The notes below the pieces were generated by a model. That model searched no databases. It was given only the letters and a program-made list of their open reading frames with translations, and was not told where the DNA came from. DNA of 64,000 bases from Uloborus plumipes (lineage: Eukaryota > Arthropoda > Arachnida > Araneae > Uloboridae). Shown in pieces: positions 33,671 through 47,200 of this stretch. The translations under genes were made by a program, and so were the position numbers. The first letter of the stretch is position 1; every line of letters starts with the position of its first letter. Location: assembly GCA_038373865.1 (NCBI GenBank), contig JAXGGA010000022.1, positions 186,001-250,000 on the forward strand. Reading direction: 5' to 3'.

Positions 33671-36600
33671 GTAAGTGGAGTCTCACCTTTTTTATAACTT
33701 TAAACTTAAAAACATCATGCCTCACAAAAAATAATCCATGCTTTTGAAATAATAGGGAATATATTGATTCTTTTAACTTTAATTTTCATTGAACAGAAAT
33801 GTGAGTAAAGCCATTACTTGTGATAAACGAATGTTATAAGCTATGCATTTATTTTTAATGTTTCTTAAAGTACACGCGCAGAAGGTAAAGCAGAAACAAC
33901 GTTCTGCGCATTGCGTCAAAAGTCACTCCCGTTGATGACAAGGATCGTCGCCTATCACACTGTCAACAAGAGCAAAAATTTTTTTTTATTTAATAATTAA
34001 TTTATCGTTATTTTCGGCTTACGTTCCACTTTAAGTACATTGCTTAATGCCCTGTGACATCAGAAGGTAAATCAATAAGTCCCACGCCGTTTTTTGAGTT
34101 CATTTCTGCATTGATGAAACTTAAGGGTTTTAACAACCTCTAGCTAGAGGACAAAAGATTATATAACCAGTATGCACTTTCTTATTGTAATGTGCACTGT
34201 AGAAGAATTTTTTTTTCTCGTCTTTACACAATTTTTGGTTTGTTAACAGTTTTTAAACTTAAATTTTGCCCTTAATTCCTTATGTCTCTATTAGGGATGC
34301 ACCGATAAGCAAATTGGCCGATTACCGATTAATAGGCAGTTGATAATCGGCCGATTAATCGGTCAAGCCGATTAATGATTAAAATGGTTGTTTTCAGTAC
34401 TACCAATTTCACCATTACAGTTTTTTCTTCGTTTTTTTTTTTTTACAATTCTAACTGTTGAAATAGTTCCTAATTTTTTCTACCATTTTCCTAATTTTCC
34501 CAAAATAATTTCAAAATTTTATCAAATTTCTCTGAACTAATTTTCATATTCTTGTCAATAATATTGCATTAACGCATTGCTAATTATGTAAACTAGACAT
34601 GAAAATTCAAAAAAAAAAAAAAGGAGGGGAGTCTGTGTGGCGAGCAATCCAATTTTAAAGTTCTTTCAGTTTCAATTTTTCAATTATTAGTAGCTATGTA
34701 ATTCAAGACTTTTATTCTTTGTGAAAATTGAAGATTATCTAAAAGCAAGGAGAAAATTATCGACGCATGAAAAATGTTGCTACATTAACTATGTGTATTT
34801 TTATTCAAAATAGGAGAATTAATGTATTAAAAACTTTACATCAACGGTGAGGATTATTATTACTGTTAATAAAATTATTCATCATAATTTCGAAGAAAAG
34901 GTTTACTTTAAAAAATAATATTTAAAAAATATTTTTCCCGCCGATTAATCGGCCCGATTTTGCCGATTATTAATAATCGGCAAAGTGGCCGATTGTGGCC
35001 GATTAATCGGTGCATCCCTAGTCTCTATAATTACCTTGGTTAAGACACACTATAGTATTAATGAAGTCGGAAAAGAGAAGAAGGTTAGAGAGTACGTGTG
35101 TGTATCAAAAACAAGAGGCAATTAAGCATGTTTATTCTTGCTGTCACACTTGCCCATCACTAACAACTCAACGGTTACAAATTAGATAAGCAGTCATGCT
35201 TTTTCCCACTATAGTTAGACTCCACAATGCCATCAACAAACGAAACATAGAAGACAAAAGATGCTCCAACCACCTTCACAGTTACACTTGTACCGTTAGT
35301 GCACCTGCTGTCTGTAACTAAAAAAATGAGTACTGAAGTGAAGTGGTTGATTTTAAACCTCTATTCACCCCCCCCCCTTGTGATTACCACTAACAAGGAG
35401 ACACTCATTATCCCACCGAAGGGCCAGTTTTTCTTTTTTTCATCCATGACTAACGGACACAAATCTTCCCAAGTTTGATTTTGCACGCACCGGTGCGTCA
35501 AGTTTTTTTCTTTAATTATTATTTTTAATCACCAATCGACTATGCAGCCCATAAATGGCCCTAGGGTTCTACAACCCAAATGATCTTCTATTATAACTCA
35601 TCTGCTCTTTAGTGTTTTTGATTGTTTAATTCTTTTGCACGCTCTATGGCCCGTCTCTCTACAGGCCGATTTCGAGTCGTTCTCACGCAACAATTCAACC
35701 TGTCCACCTGTGGCTTTTATTTTTGACTTTTTATTAATGTCGCTTTTATTCTACTTTTATTCAACAATTATACAGTTTTTATGCTCTTTGTTGTTACTTT
35801 TCATCTTCATTACTTTCAGTTCTTGGTCTGAAAGTTTAATAAAAGTAATGCCGACTAAAATGAAAGAATAAAGCTTTTCGAGAGGATCACTTATCTAAAG
35901 ACTTTTGTAAAAATCAGTCAAGCCCTGCTTATTTATTTCGTCCTCTCACGTTAAATGTGCAGGTTTCCTTTTGAAAGAGAAAAAGGATCCTTTATCCTTA
36001 CCTTAACCACATAAAATTTATGTATCTATATATTTGAACCACTGAACGATAATTTATATCAATTCTCAACTAAAATGGTTTATTTTAAACTAGAAAATGT
36101 CCTCCAAATTCTGAAAATATAACTGAAAATTTAAAAACTTATCTCGCGAAAAGGAACTTTATGTCGAAGGCTAGTTAGAAATTATTGCTTTTGTCAGGTG
36201 ACTTTAGACGTGACATCAACAAGTCCACACATTTCGTCCTTGAAAAGGTGCAAAAGGCTTACTTGAAATCCCGAAATACGCGTTTGCATTTTTTTCTGAA
36301 TTTCTATTTTTAACGTTTTAATTTTATTTGCAGCACAAAATTATTTATTTATTTGTGATTATTTGTATAGGTAATTAATACTTATTTAATTTCTTGTAAT
36401 TATTTTCTAGAAATTACATTTTACAGAGAGGAAAAATGAGAAATGATTCACTGTAGAAAAAAATACTATGTTTATTTTGTAAATTACAAAACTGGCATTG
36501 CTTATCGCAAAACTGTCAAAGATATCGTAAATCAGTGGCATTGTGTAAAGTTTCTCTGTGGGGGTTTTCATTTCTTTTCACACACACGCAACTATACATT

Positions 36601-38458
36601 TTTACTTAGATAGATACGTAGTTATACTGATAGATGTCGGTAGATATAGATATATAGGTAGATATTCCGATCGATATTGGTAACTATTGATACATAGACA
36701 TAGGCATATATAGATAGATGGATAGATAGATACAGAAAGAAAGATATCGAGATAGATTCGTATCATTCGAGGTTTAGAGATAAAAAAAATTCAGAAGATA
36801 GACAGATAGATGGATACAGAAGTAGATACCGCTATATATATATATCAGGGCCGTAACCAGACATATGTTTCGGGGAGGGTTTTACCAACGACGTTTTTTG
36901 TAAAATCTATATGATCAAATAAATTTGGTTTCATAAATGCGTTCAATTAATTTTTGCTATAATAATATATTTAAGGAGAGAGAGAGAGAGATACAGACAA
37001 ACAAAACTAAATCGATAGAAGTATACAGGTTGATGGATTAACAAATAGCAACGGACGGTATAGTTTAACAAGGTAGAGCAGTAGACAGATATAAAATTGT
37101 ATTTTTTCGCCACTGTCATCAATTTCTACATTTGGACATATCTTCTCGAATTTAAATGTTTTTTTATTTTGTTTGCCCGTTTAAAAACTTTAGTTAGTCA
37201 TGCTTGCAAAACTAAACGAAGCCTGAAAATACCTCGTTTAATTTAAAATCCAAAACCACCCGAACCGCATCACTCTCATTTACTATCTTAACCACTCAAC
37301 GGCTGTGAGTAAGGCTTCAGACACGAAAACCATGGCTGCTGTTTTGACAAGAGCGCAACCTACCTACCAAGAAGGTAGAAACCGGTTTCTTATTATTACC
37401 TGGAGATGAAAAGCAAGGAACACGATAGAAAAAAAAAAAAAACCTCCTTAGGAGGCTCGTGATGCCCGCGCGTGACCCCAACTGGTCCCCATGGCGTCTT
37501 TGGAAGTTCGCTTAGCAACAGCGAAGTGACGATTTTTTATGCGTGTATTTCGTCCAAAGCTTTTGGAAAAAGTCTTCTTCCCCACATCAGGGATCAGGGA
37601 CATTGTATGAGAAATTCTTTCTTTTGAGTGAGGGGTAGGTTTTCTGTAGGTGGAATCCCGTATAAATGTATGAGTCAGAAGTACACCCCCTTTCCCTCTT
37701 TTTCTTTAGAAGCTTTCTCCGTTGTGATTTCAGAAAAATAAATTAAATAAAAAACAATTTTGTTCAAGCCTAACTGACAGTGCATGAAAGAGAATAATAT
37801 ATTTTGCAATAAGCTGGAACATTATTTTTTTATTTTTAGTAGTAAATGTTAAGTTTAAAAAAGGAACATTTTCACTTTTTTTTTACATGCGACGAAATGT
37901 AAAACAAAATGTTTTTTTAATGAAATATTTTCTATTTGATTTTTAAAAATATTTTTGAACAAATGAATGAGTTAATAAAAGAATAAATTTATCAATGATT
38001 AGAGACAATAAGAAATGAAACAAGAAACCAATCAATAAATAAATTAATTAATTAACATATAAGAAAAAAAAGGCAGTGAACACAAATAGTGAATCTGTTA
38101 AAAAAATAGGTAAATGAATGAATAAATTAGTGAATTGTGCAATGAGAAAAGCTAAATGAATTAATTATTCAATGAATAAAATACGTAAGTGATTTAATGG
38201 CTGAATAAGTAACCGAAATGAACTATTTCACTTTGCCTCACGCGTCCGTGACAAAATGTGCAAAACCTTTAAGTGAAAATAAGTTCAATATCTTTAAATG
38301 TTTAATTAATTAATTAATAAATATTGTATGTATTGAATATTAGTAGGTCTCAATTAATACAAAAAATATTAATAATGAGAACATTATCATTTCATAATTA
38401 GAAAAATATTTTTTTGGCTTTCAACAAAATATTAAAGTAGCTTGTATTATCATATGCT

Positions 38459-38506
<48 letters not shown>

Positions 38507-41500
38507 TGTTGTGTGCGTGTGTGTAAAGAGTTTATACGGAATAAAAACAGAATTTTTATAGCTTTTTCCATTGGAGACCTAAAAAATATAACGGATGCAA
38601 GTAAAAAAAGAACCACCATTTGAGGCAGAGGAGAAATCCCTGCAACAATTAAGGGCAACCAAAGCAGGAAGTATGCTACTCTAACTTTGCTAAAGAGTTC
38701 GTAAACGCTCCTAACCACCTATCTGGAGAGAACTGAGCCCAAAATCACTACCAGAACAATGGTGCGAACGCTAACTGCAGATAGAAGGCTTTTGGAACAC
38801 ACACCATACGGTTGACAGGACTACGTTGCCAGCCATTTTATATTTCCGAAGGGGTGGATGCTGTTGACGATTGTAATTTCCGTTCGTGAATGTTGCGCAA
38901 ATCTGCATGCTTACGATGATTGCCGTAAATAACGTGTTCTCTTTGTTCTGCTGCTTTGTGTGGCCTAGAGTTCCTTACACGCCCGATTCTAAATGCTCTT
39001 TTTGCTTGCCGGAAATTTGGCAATAAACTCGGTTTAAGATGATTGATTCAATGATTGATTCCTGACCAAGTGAAATGCAATTAAAAGTTAGAACTGGCTT
39101 CGAATTCTCCTTGACATTTTAAAAATGTTTCTTATGGTTCTGATTGTTTTTTGATTTGATTGTTTTTTAAAATGTGTTTCGAACAGTTATGGCTTATTCA
39201 AGGTGTGTGTGGTAAATTTGCTACTGAAACTGGGTATTTTTTGTGGTCCACCCACTCTTTTTTTTGTGATGTGTATGTCAGGACCGTCGGGGGTTGGGGG
39301 ATTGACCTCCCCCCTGAACCTTGATATGACGGGCCTGGTGTATGTATAACCTAGTTTTGAAGAAGGAAATATTTTCTGCAAATGTAAAAATTTCAATGGC
39401 TTACAATCAATTTATCAATTTTCCCCAAAACTGCAATCACAAAAAATAAATAAATAAATAAATAAATAAATAAAGGTTTAATAAACTTCATGTGATATCC
39501 CAAAACTCTAACTCGTTCCCTGTGTATGTAACCACAGTATTACAAGAAAAGTATATATTTTTAAAAATAGTTACAACATTGATTAGAATCTCAAACCATA
39601 AATGCCTGTTACTAATATACGGTTTACAAATTCCTAATTGTACGAATTGACCTTCAACTTTCGTTTTCACAACTTAGAAAAAGATAAAGAAATTTCCCCG
39701 CTGGCATGCAATTGTAATCTCTAAAGTTTTAACGCAACAAAAATTATCATGAATATTTTTGACATTATTTCGCAAGTCTACGATAGATATTTCTATATTT
39801 AAGATCTTACAGACACTTGTTATTCTTGTCTATAGTCCGTTACTTTAAACACACACACACACATTTAATTTAAAAAATATCTTTGTTAAAAGTAGGTTGT
39901 CTGGGAATTGTAATTTTTAAAATGTATGTTTTTTTTTTTTTTTAAACTTCATGCAAAATAGTTCAGAGGCTCCATCAGACAAGGGAAGTTTCTCCTCTAA
40001 ACATTTCTTGGGCAATGTTTCCAACTAGAAACACAAAATAACGAAAGTACTAAAACTAATTACTTAAACTAAAGTTTTATTCATCATTCGTCGATTAATT
40101 AATATTCTGTTAATCTTTAGAGGAAAAGTCCAGCATAGGTTATTTCTCAAAATTCTTAGTACGCATCCTGGAAAAAAGTTCTTTTGGTGCCCATGGTTGA
40201 AACACAAGCTCTAAATAGACTTTGCTCTTTGCATTTGTTCTATTTTTCAGTTGATTCTAGTTTAAGCTCCTGTTTTAATTATATTCAATCAAACCCGGTG
40301 TCAACTGACCTGGCACTTATTCTAGAAGTATACGTCATTGGGGTAGTGGAGCAGCAGCCATGTTGATTTAATACCTATAAAATTTTGCTTGGATAAACCT
40401 GTCTTAGATTCAGCTATACTCTCTGTTCAGAATAGGATGAATAGTGTGTTTTTCTGTTTCCATTACACAATGGTGCAAAAATTATTAAAGTATTTGATAA
40501 AATATATGGGCATTTTCTTCGAGAGTTCATCCAACCCAAGCAGACACATGTGTAAACAAACGGCAAAGAAGTGAAAGTTAATAAAGTGTCTTCTAATGAG
40601 AGTCGAAGACGATCAAACCCAACGCTGGGCATTAAGCGTACACAATGCAACAGTAATTACTCCCGACGCTGGACCTACTCATTATTATTGTCGTGTCTAG
40701 AAAGACCTGCCTCACGAAACAATGACTGAAATAATTGCCTCAACGTCTAGACCCCCCAACAGCCCGATGACTCATAGCCTCATATCTCAAGCTGGCGTTG
40801 TCTTCCAAATCAACGAAACCAACGAAGCGAATCACTAGTAAGAGCTTCTGTGAAGAGAGCTACTTCTGTGGGAACGGTTTCGCTTTCGTGGTTTTGGCTA
40901 CATCGTATTCTATTTGTTCCGAATTAACCTTTTCTTGCCCACTTTCCGAGAGAAGAGAAGCCGCTTAAGGGATGGAAAAATGATATTCCTCGTTTCAGGG
41001 GAGAAAGTTATTGTTTTGCTCAATTGGCATCAAAACGGTTGAAAAACGGGTCAGTCCTCTTTGTAAAACTCATCCTATGTCGTAACTACTGAGCACTTGG
41101 GCAATGTGATGAACAGACTGTAGGATGTAATTGATTGTTAAGGCTTATGGCTTTTGTATAACAACGAATGCTTATGAACGTCATCCGTTGGGCTTTTTGT
41201 TGGTACTTCCGTTTTCGCACCACTTACGATTTTAAGGGAAACAATTTCGGAAGTTAGACGATCTAGGCACTCGTATAAATGGAAGTTAACTTCTGGAGGG
41301 GGGAGGTACAACAGGCCTAACATGTGCATAAAATACCATAAAAGGCTTGGTAATATGCGTTAAAACCAAAGGCTATGGAGGGTGGATGTTGAACACATAG
41401 ACCCCCTATCTGCACCTCTAAATCAAGGATGTTGTTTATGACCAATGGCGAATTTACAGATTTGGCGGTCCGCGGCCCCATTGCCTATCACATAACTATG

Positions 41501-44228
41501 TTAAAACAAACTTTAATCATTCGCATTTTTGGGTCACCCCCGGAGACCTCTGTGGTCGTGGGGACCCTCTTCATTGCGACCTCTGGTAAATCCACCACTA
41601 TTTATGACACTAAGAGTTGTACGTAGCTTAAATATTAATGCAACTGCGTAAATTTCTTTTAAATTGTTTTGTATTTTTGACACGTTCAGAAAAATCAGCC
41701 TTTTTAAAGAAATTCAGTAAATGTTCTAACAAAAATTTAAAAACTGATAGATGAATAACTAAATAGATGAATATATTTGTGGGTGGGAGGTGGATCTCTA
41801 ATAGGAAATCATAATAACACGCGAAAACAATTTAGACAAATAACAAAAATACCTGTTTTGCTAAAAATTTTGTGAGGTGCCAGTTTTAATAGTTGAGCCT
41901 TGTGGTAGATTTAGTTATATTTGACGTTCGCAAATTGTGTGAATTTTTGTTAAATTTGAGAAATTTTCTTAAAATTGCAGTAAATCATAATTACTCAAAG
42001 TAATTATAATTTAGTGTAATTTCAAAATCTGAAATAAATTCATGTGGAATTTCTGAAGGAGAAAGTAGATATATAAGATTGGAACTACATAAATTGATTT
42101 CATACTCTTTATTTTTTACATTTATAAGTGCGAGTGATGAAATTCAGAGTAAAATTTCTCTCTTGTTTTAATTTTAATTCCAAGATACTTCGGAAAACGC
42201 TCCCACCCCACCCCCACACTTTTTATACTCATTCAAATTGCAAGAAAATATATTTTATGCATTCTTGCAAGTTGAACTAGTAGTCATTCTTAGAACTATT
42301 ATAGATTACTTTCACTAAAAGAAATACATAGCTGCCAAATAAAATTCCATTTTGCGACGGAAAATTTTTAAAGTCTGTAAAATAGCTAGCGCAATGCAAG
42401 CTGAATTTTCATCGTGTCATTTCTTTCACTTTACTAGTCTTCGAAAATCCCGCTGAGCTGTGCAAATCGTGAACGTTTGCCATTTTGCTAACTGTTGATT
42501 CAGACAGCCCGAGTTTTCAAAAAACGTGTACTTCGGTGTGCCTTTTGCCTGCACTTGACATTAAAATATAATGGATTCTGAGCGATTGCACCTGTTTCGC
42601 TATTCATCTGCGTCATCTTGGAGATTCAACAACCTGATAAATTTGTATCGCATAAAATGAAATATGATTAAGCTGAAGATGTTCGGAAAAGTACAGTTAA
42701 TAGAATAACCTTTTGGCACATTGGAGAAATTCACCAATATCGCATGAAGTTTATAGTCAAAATGAAAAATATAGAAATACTGAATAAAATATTTACTGCT
42801 GTGCGGATACCAATTGTCAGAAACTAGCGTTATAAATCATAAATCGGAGAATATATTGCTATATATTCCTACATTAAAAGCACTATGTTATTTTTATTTA
42901 TCAGTAGAAAGGAAAGAAGAACTCATGTTTTTCAGAATATTTGTAGAGCAAAATAAATGGCTAAAGTTACATTAAATCTAACAGTTCAATAGTAAAGCCT
43001 TTATAGGGAAATAGAGCTCTCTTTTGTTTCATCAAAGTCAAACTTTTAAATTCGATTTAACTTTTAAAATTCTTACTAAATACATTTTTCCCACACCTAC
43101 TACCGCCGCATAGATAACACTTTACACGACATCATATTATTGTAACGCTTTTATTTAGTTTTAGTATAGTCTGCCTAAATAAAAGTAATGTAAATGCATT
43201 AAAACCTGCTTTGAGATTGGAAAGAGCATGTTTAATTTTGAATTTAGCCCATTAATTTTAATCTATTTATTCGTGAAAAATATTTGAAGCAACATAGCAA
43301 CATTTTTATACTTTAAATTACTTTGTATTTTTATTTAATTGTATTTATCCAGTTTATATATTTCTAAATTTTATTTCTGTATTTATTTATACAGACTACT
43401 TGACATTTCTTTCTATTCAAAATAATAATTAAGAAACACATTTTAAAACCAGTGATTTTGTGATTTGTATACTTTTTATGGTTTACAACGAGCTTTTTTA
43501 TTCCTAGGTTCTTTGGCATTTGGATACATTTAGGAGAAATTTCCGAGAACTTTCTGGTCATGCCTGTATGGCGGAATCGTGCATATTTTGTGCTCTAAAG
43601 GTAAGTCACTAGCAACCCTTTTAAATACAAAACTATTTTTTATTTTAAGCATTTCGGTCAGATACATTTTCGAGACAAATGTTATCATATGACGTGAGTA
43701 CGTAAAAATAAAAATTCAGTATAAAGGTTCGTATTACAATGCTCTTATACAATATATTGTCAAGTAGAAAATTGCTTCAAAGGTTTTTTAGCACTATTAT
43801 TGCTCAGTAAACGACTGAAACATTATAACATAAGCTACTTACTCCAGAATGAAATTGTTTTGCGCATTTAATATTATTTAAATTAAACAATACTCTTAAA
43901 CGTACCGAAGAAAAAAAAAAACTTTTTTTTCCTGTATTTTTGTTTCACTTGCATCATTAGTTTCAGTAGCAGTTTTAATCTACTTTTTGTACTTTCTTAA
44001 GTAATTGAAATTATATTTTCAATTTCCTGCTAATTAACTAGATACTAGAGCATGTTTATTTACGCGTAAAATATATTCAGATAAGTTTCCAGGGATTTTG
44101 CAGCTAAGAAATATAAATTGAGTGCAAAATGCAAAATGTATCATCCAAACATTTTATCCTTTGCAAAATTTAGGCACCAAACTGTTTCCTATAAATATCT
44201 TTGCCAAACTAAAATAGATATTACTGCG

Positions 44229-44275
<47 letters not shown>

Positions 44276-47200
44276 CATTGATGCAGGAAATTTAGATTTT
44301 CCCCTCGTAATAACTTCATTGTATAATTATTTATTTTTTTTATTATACCATACGAATTCTTTATATAAAAAAATGCATATATATTTTTGGGAACAAACAT
44401 TTTCCGTAAAAAACTCTCAATGCCGAACTCCCAATTCCAGATGCTGCGTGTAATTGTCAAAACTAATTTTCCCGTCCATATTTGCACTCTTTGATGTTAC
44501 CCGCGTATGACTAAGCATTGAAAAAACAGTGGACACTTTTTTGGCCTTGTGGGGGACGACGACCGGCGAGTTTTTATGTTTATGGGGGCGATAGTTCTGC
44601 AAGGCCACCTGTTCGTTGCTATGACAACGCTCCTTGTTTACGTTCGTGCCCACGTGAGTGAGGGCATGACGCAAGATGTGTCACCTATAATTTCACTGAT
44701 GCTGTTTATTGTTCTTAATAAAGTTATGATCTATGTGAAAATATGTATTATTCATGATGTCTGTTGTCCAGTGAGGTAGCTTTTCATTTTTTGATGCGTA
44801 TCACTTGATCTCTCCTCGTTTCTATACTTCTATGGCGTAGGTAAAAAAATTGTTATATGAATTCATAGTAGACGATGCAGTTACTTATAATTAAAGGCAT
44901 CGAGTCCAGTTATTACAAGTCTTTGTTGTAGTAAACCGGCATAGTTACTCATGCATAAACACCACAATGAGCTACGAGGTTCAAGCAATACGTATGTTCA
45001 AAAGTATCAAATTAATCTTCCAGCTTGCAAGTATATGACAGTTACAAATATGTTTTATTTGTACGATAACAAGTTTTATGTATTTTTTTATTGAAAGTTT
45101 CAGTTTCTCTCTCTTATCCTTTTTTAACTCTACTAGTTACCTTTAGAGATCTACAGCGGAAATTTGCTATTGACGGATGTTAAAAAATGCAAGACAAAGA
45201 AAATGAGATGAATATAAGTCAGTTATTAACTAAAATCAATTTACATTTTTAAGACGAAGAAATTGTTTCGTATATTTGTCAGTTATTTACTTCAATTGCT
45301 TTTTTTTTTATCTTTAGTCTTGTTGTAAAGAAATACATCATTTTCCTTTTTAAATTAAATTTCACTATTCTGAAGCAATAATCGCAGTAACCCACTTTTG
45401 CTGGCAATTATGAATGCGTATATTGTTGGAGAAATAGATGTATTCAAATTGGGTTCGAGTTACTAACTGAAAGAATGTTCAGAAATCGAATTTCCGATTA
45501 ACGGACAGCACAAATTTTTGATTCCGCCGAATCATAAATTCCTCAATTCTCATCCCAGTTGTTCATTTTTAGATACTGTTCAAGGAACATAACATATATT
45601 TACCTTTTTATATCTTTAATTTCAGGAATTATTTACCCAGTTCCAGTACAGCCAGGAATCTGCCTTACCTCCCGATGCTCTACGTCACGCCTTGGCAAAG
45701 ACATTTTGTGATCAAAGACGCTTCCAATTAGGTTTTATGGACGATGCAGCAGAGTGCTTTGTAAGTCAGAGTGATATTTTGATGAGTTAGCACCATGATC
45801 TTTTCTTTAAAATCAATTTTAGACGAGTATATAATTTGTCGATAATGGATTAAAATAAAAATATCATAATTTTAGATAGGTGATTTTTTTTCTTCTACAT
45901 TTCATTTCTTTTGTACTATTAATAATATGGAACTTACTCAGTCTTATATTTTTTTCAAACATTTCTTATTCAACCATAGATAGAGCCAAACAAAAATAAA
46001 AATTAAATAATAATAATAATAAATCATCAATAAAATTAACAGAAATAGCATTCACTCTACGCTGTGCCTACGTTACTCATTGGAAGCCCTGAAAGATATT
46101 TATATGTTTATCCTACCCCGCTAACAGCGTTTTCCCAAGTATAATTTTAACTGTTGATTATTTCAATTATTATTTTTAAGTTGAGAATCTTATATATTGA
46201 TTAAGAATATTTTGAATAAAATCTTTAAATGTTTTTACAAAAATTAATAATTTCATTAAAGCATTGCATAGTTTAACTCTTGCAAATATTTTATATTTTT
46301 CAGGAAAACATTCTTTCAAGAATTCATGTTCACATTGCAAATCAAGAAACCGATGACATGTGTGGGAATATTCATTGCATACCTCATCAGAAATTTGCGA
46401 TGACACTTGTTGAACAAGTAAGAGAATTTTTTGGAGTTTTAATTTTGATAAAGAATGTATGAAATTATGTTTAAAATTTTAGAACAAATGACAGCGAATT
46501 AAAATTAGTTTCGGAGGGATTTTAATTTTTGAAGAATTATTACTTCCAACAATTTTCGAATAGTATGGTTACCTTAAAACTTTTGGTATTTTTTCTACTT
46601 GTTTGAATTTTTGGTCAGAAAAAACTTTAGAGGGAGAACATAAAAAGTTATAAAAGTAAATATAGATATAAGTAGATGGTAAAATTGAATTTTTGCATAT
46701 AGGAAAATATAATTTTACAAAGTGAAAGCAATATGTTTTAATTTCTGTCCACTTCCGAGCATAATCTTTCTAATTAAATTTCAAACATGTATCGCGAATG
46801 TTAAATTTCATATAAAGTCCTAGATTATTATTATAAGAAAAATAACTTTCCAAACTAAAATAAATGCTGATATTAGTTAAAAAGTCATTGAATGAAGTTG
46901 ACTTACATGTATGTTTCATTCTATTTTCAGCGTATATGCCATAGCTGTGGTGCTACATCAGAGCCTTTGCCATTCACACAAATGGTTCATTACGTGACAA
47001 CATCGGCATTGTGGTAAGTTGAAAAATAACTAAATGCAAAATATGCGGTAACGTTGCAATAAAATGTCTACTGTTTTTAGTTACTTAGTTTTGTCGCAGA
47101 TGGCACTACCATTACTAAGCAACTGATGAAACGGACTACGATTTTAGTTAAAACGTGAAAATTTAGAAACTAAAAGAGGCAGTATACACACTTTGTGACG

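Larger units (their letters stand above)
33671..43507 (+). other. USP gene intron 1 (9.8 kb)
   Basis: GT-AG intron in phase 0. It contains an hAT-type MITE (34292-35020), microsatellites, two GC-richer blocks and a small inverted-repeat element, all listed separately. GC-richer sequence at 33870-33965 has an 8-bp inverted repeat GCGCAGAA/TTCTGCGC. No internal exon was found. Confidence 0.85.

Noticed and set aside
36847..36893. CAGGGCCGTAACCAGAC...GGGGAGGG phrase like ends of some DNA transposons
   Set aside because: Only one end was seen; no partner inverted repeat or target duplication was found nearby.
39282..39345. CAGGACCGTCGGGGGTTGGGGG...GACGGGCCTGG phrase, possible transposon end or hairpin
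   Set aside because: G- and C-rich arms pair only partly and no element boundaries could be set.
44118..44453. 111-codon plus-strand ORF across the T41 run
   Set aside because: Poly-Phe artefact of the homopolymer inside intron 2.
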